64,000 nt of DNA from Martinezella lusitana. Lineage in GTDB: Bacteria; Pseudomonadota; Alphaproteobacteria; Rhizobiales; Rhizobiaceae. Under the pieces are notes generated by a model. It saw only the letters and a list, made by a program, of their open reading frames with translations, did not search any database and was not told the origin of the DNA. The DNA lies in assembly GCF_900094565.1 (NCBI RefSeq), contig NZ_FMAF01000033.1, forward strand, positions 1 to 64,000, read 5' to 3'. The position numbers and the translations under genes are program-made. Of this stretch, positions 62,511 through 64,000 are shown piece after piece; position 1 is the stretch's first letter; each line of letters starts with the position of its first letter.

Positions 62511-63848
62511 TCAGTTGCGCAGATATTCTTCCATCGAGTCATCAAGCGCTTCGACCCAGGGTGTATGATGCTTGGGCGACATATTGCCGGTCATCAGCGA
62601 ACGATAAGCATGGTCGCGGAAGCCCATGATGTTCTCAGCCTTGTGATGCTCCCATTCCATGAAGGTCTTGTTCGTACCTTCGATATCGAAACTCGGATAA
62701 TCGGTCTCGGCGAGCAACTCCTTCACATAGTCGCCCTGGTACCAGATCATCTGTTCGGCATCCTCGAGCGTTTCCTCGCGGGCGCGCCACATGTCGAAAT
62801 TCGCCTGCAGCTCTTCTTCCGGCGGCAGCTTGATGCGGCCCATCATGACGTCGCGCGCCCACCAGGCCTGTACGTCGAACATGTTGAAGGTGTAGAACTG
62901 GTCCTGCATGCCGATGTAGAATAGCTGCGGATTCTTGTCGAAGATCACGCCCTTGTAGAGATGATCGGCCCAGAGACGGTTGGCCGTCTTCAGGCGCAGA
63001 TCGTCCGGCAGGAAGGGGAAGTGGTGCTGGTATCCAGTGCAAAGGATCAGCGCATCGACCTCCTTGGAGGAGCCGTCGAGGAAATGGGCCGTCTTGTTCT
63101 CGAGCCGCGTCAGCAGCGGCCGCTCCTCGAAATTATCAGGCCATTTGAAGCCCATCGGCTTAGAGCGGTAGCTCGTCGTCACCGATTTCGCGCCGTATTT
63201 CCAGCATTGCGAGCCGATATCCTCGGCCGAATAGCTGCGGCCGACGATCAACACGTCCTTGCCCTTGAATTCCAGCGCATCGCGGAAGTCGTGGGCATGC
63301 AGCACGCGGCCGTTGAAGGTCTTCACCCCTTCGAAATAGGGGACGTTCGGCGTCGAGAAGTGGCCGCTCGCGACCACGACGTAATCGAATTCCTCGTCAT
63401 ACATGCGATCCTGGGCACGGTCATGCGCAGTCACCGTGAACTTCTTCGTCTCCTCATCGAAACGCACCATGCGCACGGGCGTGCTGAAACGCACCCATTT
63501 GCGCACATCGGCCTTCTCGACGCGACCCTTGATATAGTCCCAGAGCACGGCGCGCGGCGGATAGGAGGCGATGGGCTTGCCGAAATGCTCTTCGAACGAA
63601 TAGTCGGCGAATTCCAGGCATTCCTTGGGGCCGTTCGACCATAGGTATCGATACATGCTGCCGTGGACGGGTTCACCATATTCGTCCAGGCCGGTGCGCC
63701 AGGTGTAATTCCAAAGCCCGCCCCAGTCGGACTGTTTTTCGTAGCAGACGACTTCCGGGATCTCAGCGCCTTTCTGCGCTGCCGATTGGAAGGCCCGCAA
63801 CTGGGCCAGTCCCGAAGGACCGGCGCCGATAACGGCAACTCTTGTCAT
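62511..63848 (-). CDS. tmm: Trimethylamine monooxygenase Tmm
   Basis: Flavin-containing monooxygenase of 445 aa that oxidises trimethylamine to TMAO. FAD motif VAVIGAGPSGLAQLR at the N-terminus, the WGGLWNYTWRTG block near residue 43, NADPH motif VLIVGRSYSAEDIG near 200, and conserved C-terminal block FTFNMFDVQAWWARDV-like near 325 agree closely with the characterised bacterial Tmm enzymes as I recall them. It lies on the opposite strand from tdm. Confidence 0.88.
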   Translation of the reverse strand: MTRVAVIGAGPSGLAQLRAFQSAAQKGAEIPEVVCYEKQSDWGGLWNYTWRTGLDEYGEPVHGSMYRYLWSNGPKECLEFADYSFEEHFGKPIASYPPRAVLWDYIKGRVEKADVRKWVRFSTPVRMVRFDEETKKFTVTAHDRAQDRMYDEEFDYVVVASGHFSTPNVPYFEGVKTFNGRVLHAHDFRDALEFKGKDVLIVGRSYSAEDIGSQCWKYGAKSVTTSYRSKPMGFKWPDNFEERPLLTRLENKTAHFLDGSSKEVDALILCTGYQHHFPFLPDDLRLKTANRLWADHLYKGVIFDKNPQLFYIGMQDQFYTFNMFDVQAWWARDVMMGRIKLPPEEELQANFDMWRAREETLEDAEQMIWYQGDYVKELLAETDYPSFDIEGTNKTFMEWEHHKAENIMGFRDHAYRSLMTGNMSPKHHTPWVEALDDSMEEYLRN

Positions 63849-63915
63849 GAAGCATTCCCCTTCTCGATTGTATCGAAATTCTTATCGTATGCAGTCGTTT
63901 GGCACTGGGACGGGA

Positions 63916-64000
63916 TCAATCCGGGAAGATGCCGGGGCTGGTCGGCGCCCCGTCGTCATAGGTCGAAAGCCAGTCGATGGTGGTCTCGCGGAAGCGTGTC
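63916..64000 (-). CDS. C-terminal end of a gene cut by the window edge
   Basis: Only the last 27 codons are visible, ending in TSPGIFPD and a TGA at 63916-63918. Preceding residues read RETTIDWLSTYDD. The family is not recognised. It lies upstream of tmm in the same direction and may belong to the same methylamine operon. Confidence 0.4.
   Translation of the reverse strand, partial: TRFRETTIDWLSTYDDGAPTSPGIFPD

Overview
The window is high-GC DNA that looks like an accessory replicon or genomic island of a Rhizobiaceae-type alphaproteobacterium (Rhizobium, Sinorhizobium or Agrobacterium relatives). The signs are dense ABC importer operons with ATGA-overlapping genes, MocD/MocE/MocF-type demethylase genes, a DUF1127 mini-protein, Gfo/Idh/MocA oxidoreductases, SorC, LacI, FCD-GntR and HutC regulators, and IS21 and IS30 elements. 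No rRNA, tRNA, CRISPR array or replication origin was recognised. The content is almost wholly catabolic.

Layout. 1-2481: IS21-family element (istA/istB) beside two tandem palindromes and a nucleotidyltransferase-fold gene. 3740-8410: gene-poor, IS-disturbed stretch with an alpha/beta hydrolase, an IS30 element, a DUF1127 gene and a PAS-GGDEF protein. 8411-12683: TIM-barrel gene divergent from a mocD-mocE-mocF-like oxygenase/ferredoxin/reductase set. 12707-22944: minus-strand operon with an FCD-GntR regulator, an AA_synth (PF06684) protein, a hydrolase, a flavin reductase, an LLM flavin monooxygenase, an aldehyde dehydrogenase, a NIPSNAP protein and a PotABCD-type importer. Three copies of a shared motif mark its control region. 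23276-32723: ten-gene minus-strand sugar or polyol operon, divergent from a Gfo/Idh and an HSL-type hydrolase gene and followed by a LacI regulator. 36317-38562: tagatose kinase-like and GatZ/KbaZ-like genes. 38579-45869: HAD phosphatase, SorC regulator, LacD-like aldolase, a ROK/P-loop fusion kinase and a ribose-type ABC importer. 46162-56796: eleven-gene operon described next. 57389-63848: APC permease, TMAO demethylase (tdm), a PAS/MCP-like protein and trimethylamine monooxygenase (tmm).

The most interesting system is 46162-63848. One operon encodes a betaine-type (OpuB/YehZ-like) ABC importer and a histidine-ammonia-lyase homologue that has lost the Ala-Ser-Gly triplet needed to form the MIO cofactor. 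It also encodes a CoA-transferase, a MaoC hydratase, an SDR, an ornithine-cyclodeaminase-family enzyme and a HutC-type regulator, and a perfect CTGTATATACAG palindrome lies just before the first gene. A few kb downstream are tmm and tdm, which convert trimethylamine to TMAO and then to dimethylamine plus formaldehyde. My inference is that a quaternary trimethylammonium acid is imported and cleaved without MIO into trimethylamine and an unsaturated acid. The acid would then be degraded by CoA-dependent beta-oxidation-like steps, while the amine is handled by Tmm/Tdm. The substrate is not known. Start sites were chosen by ribosome-binding sites and gene overlaps, and family assignments come from reading motifs, not from database searches.
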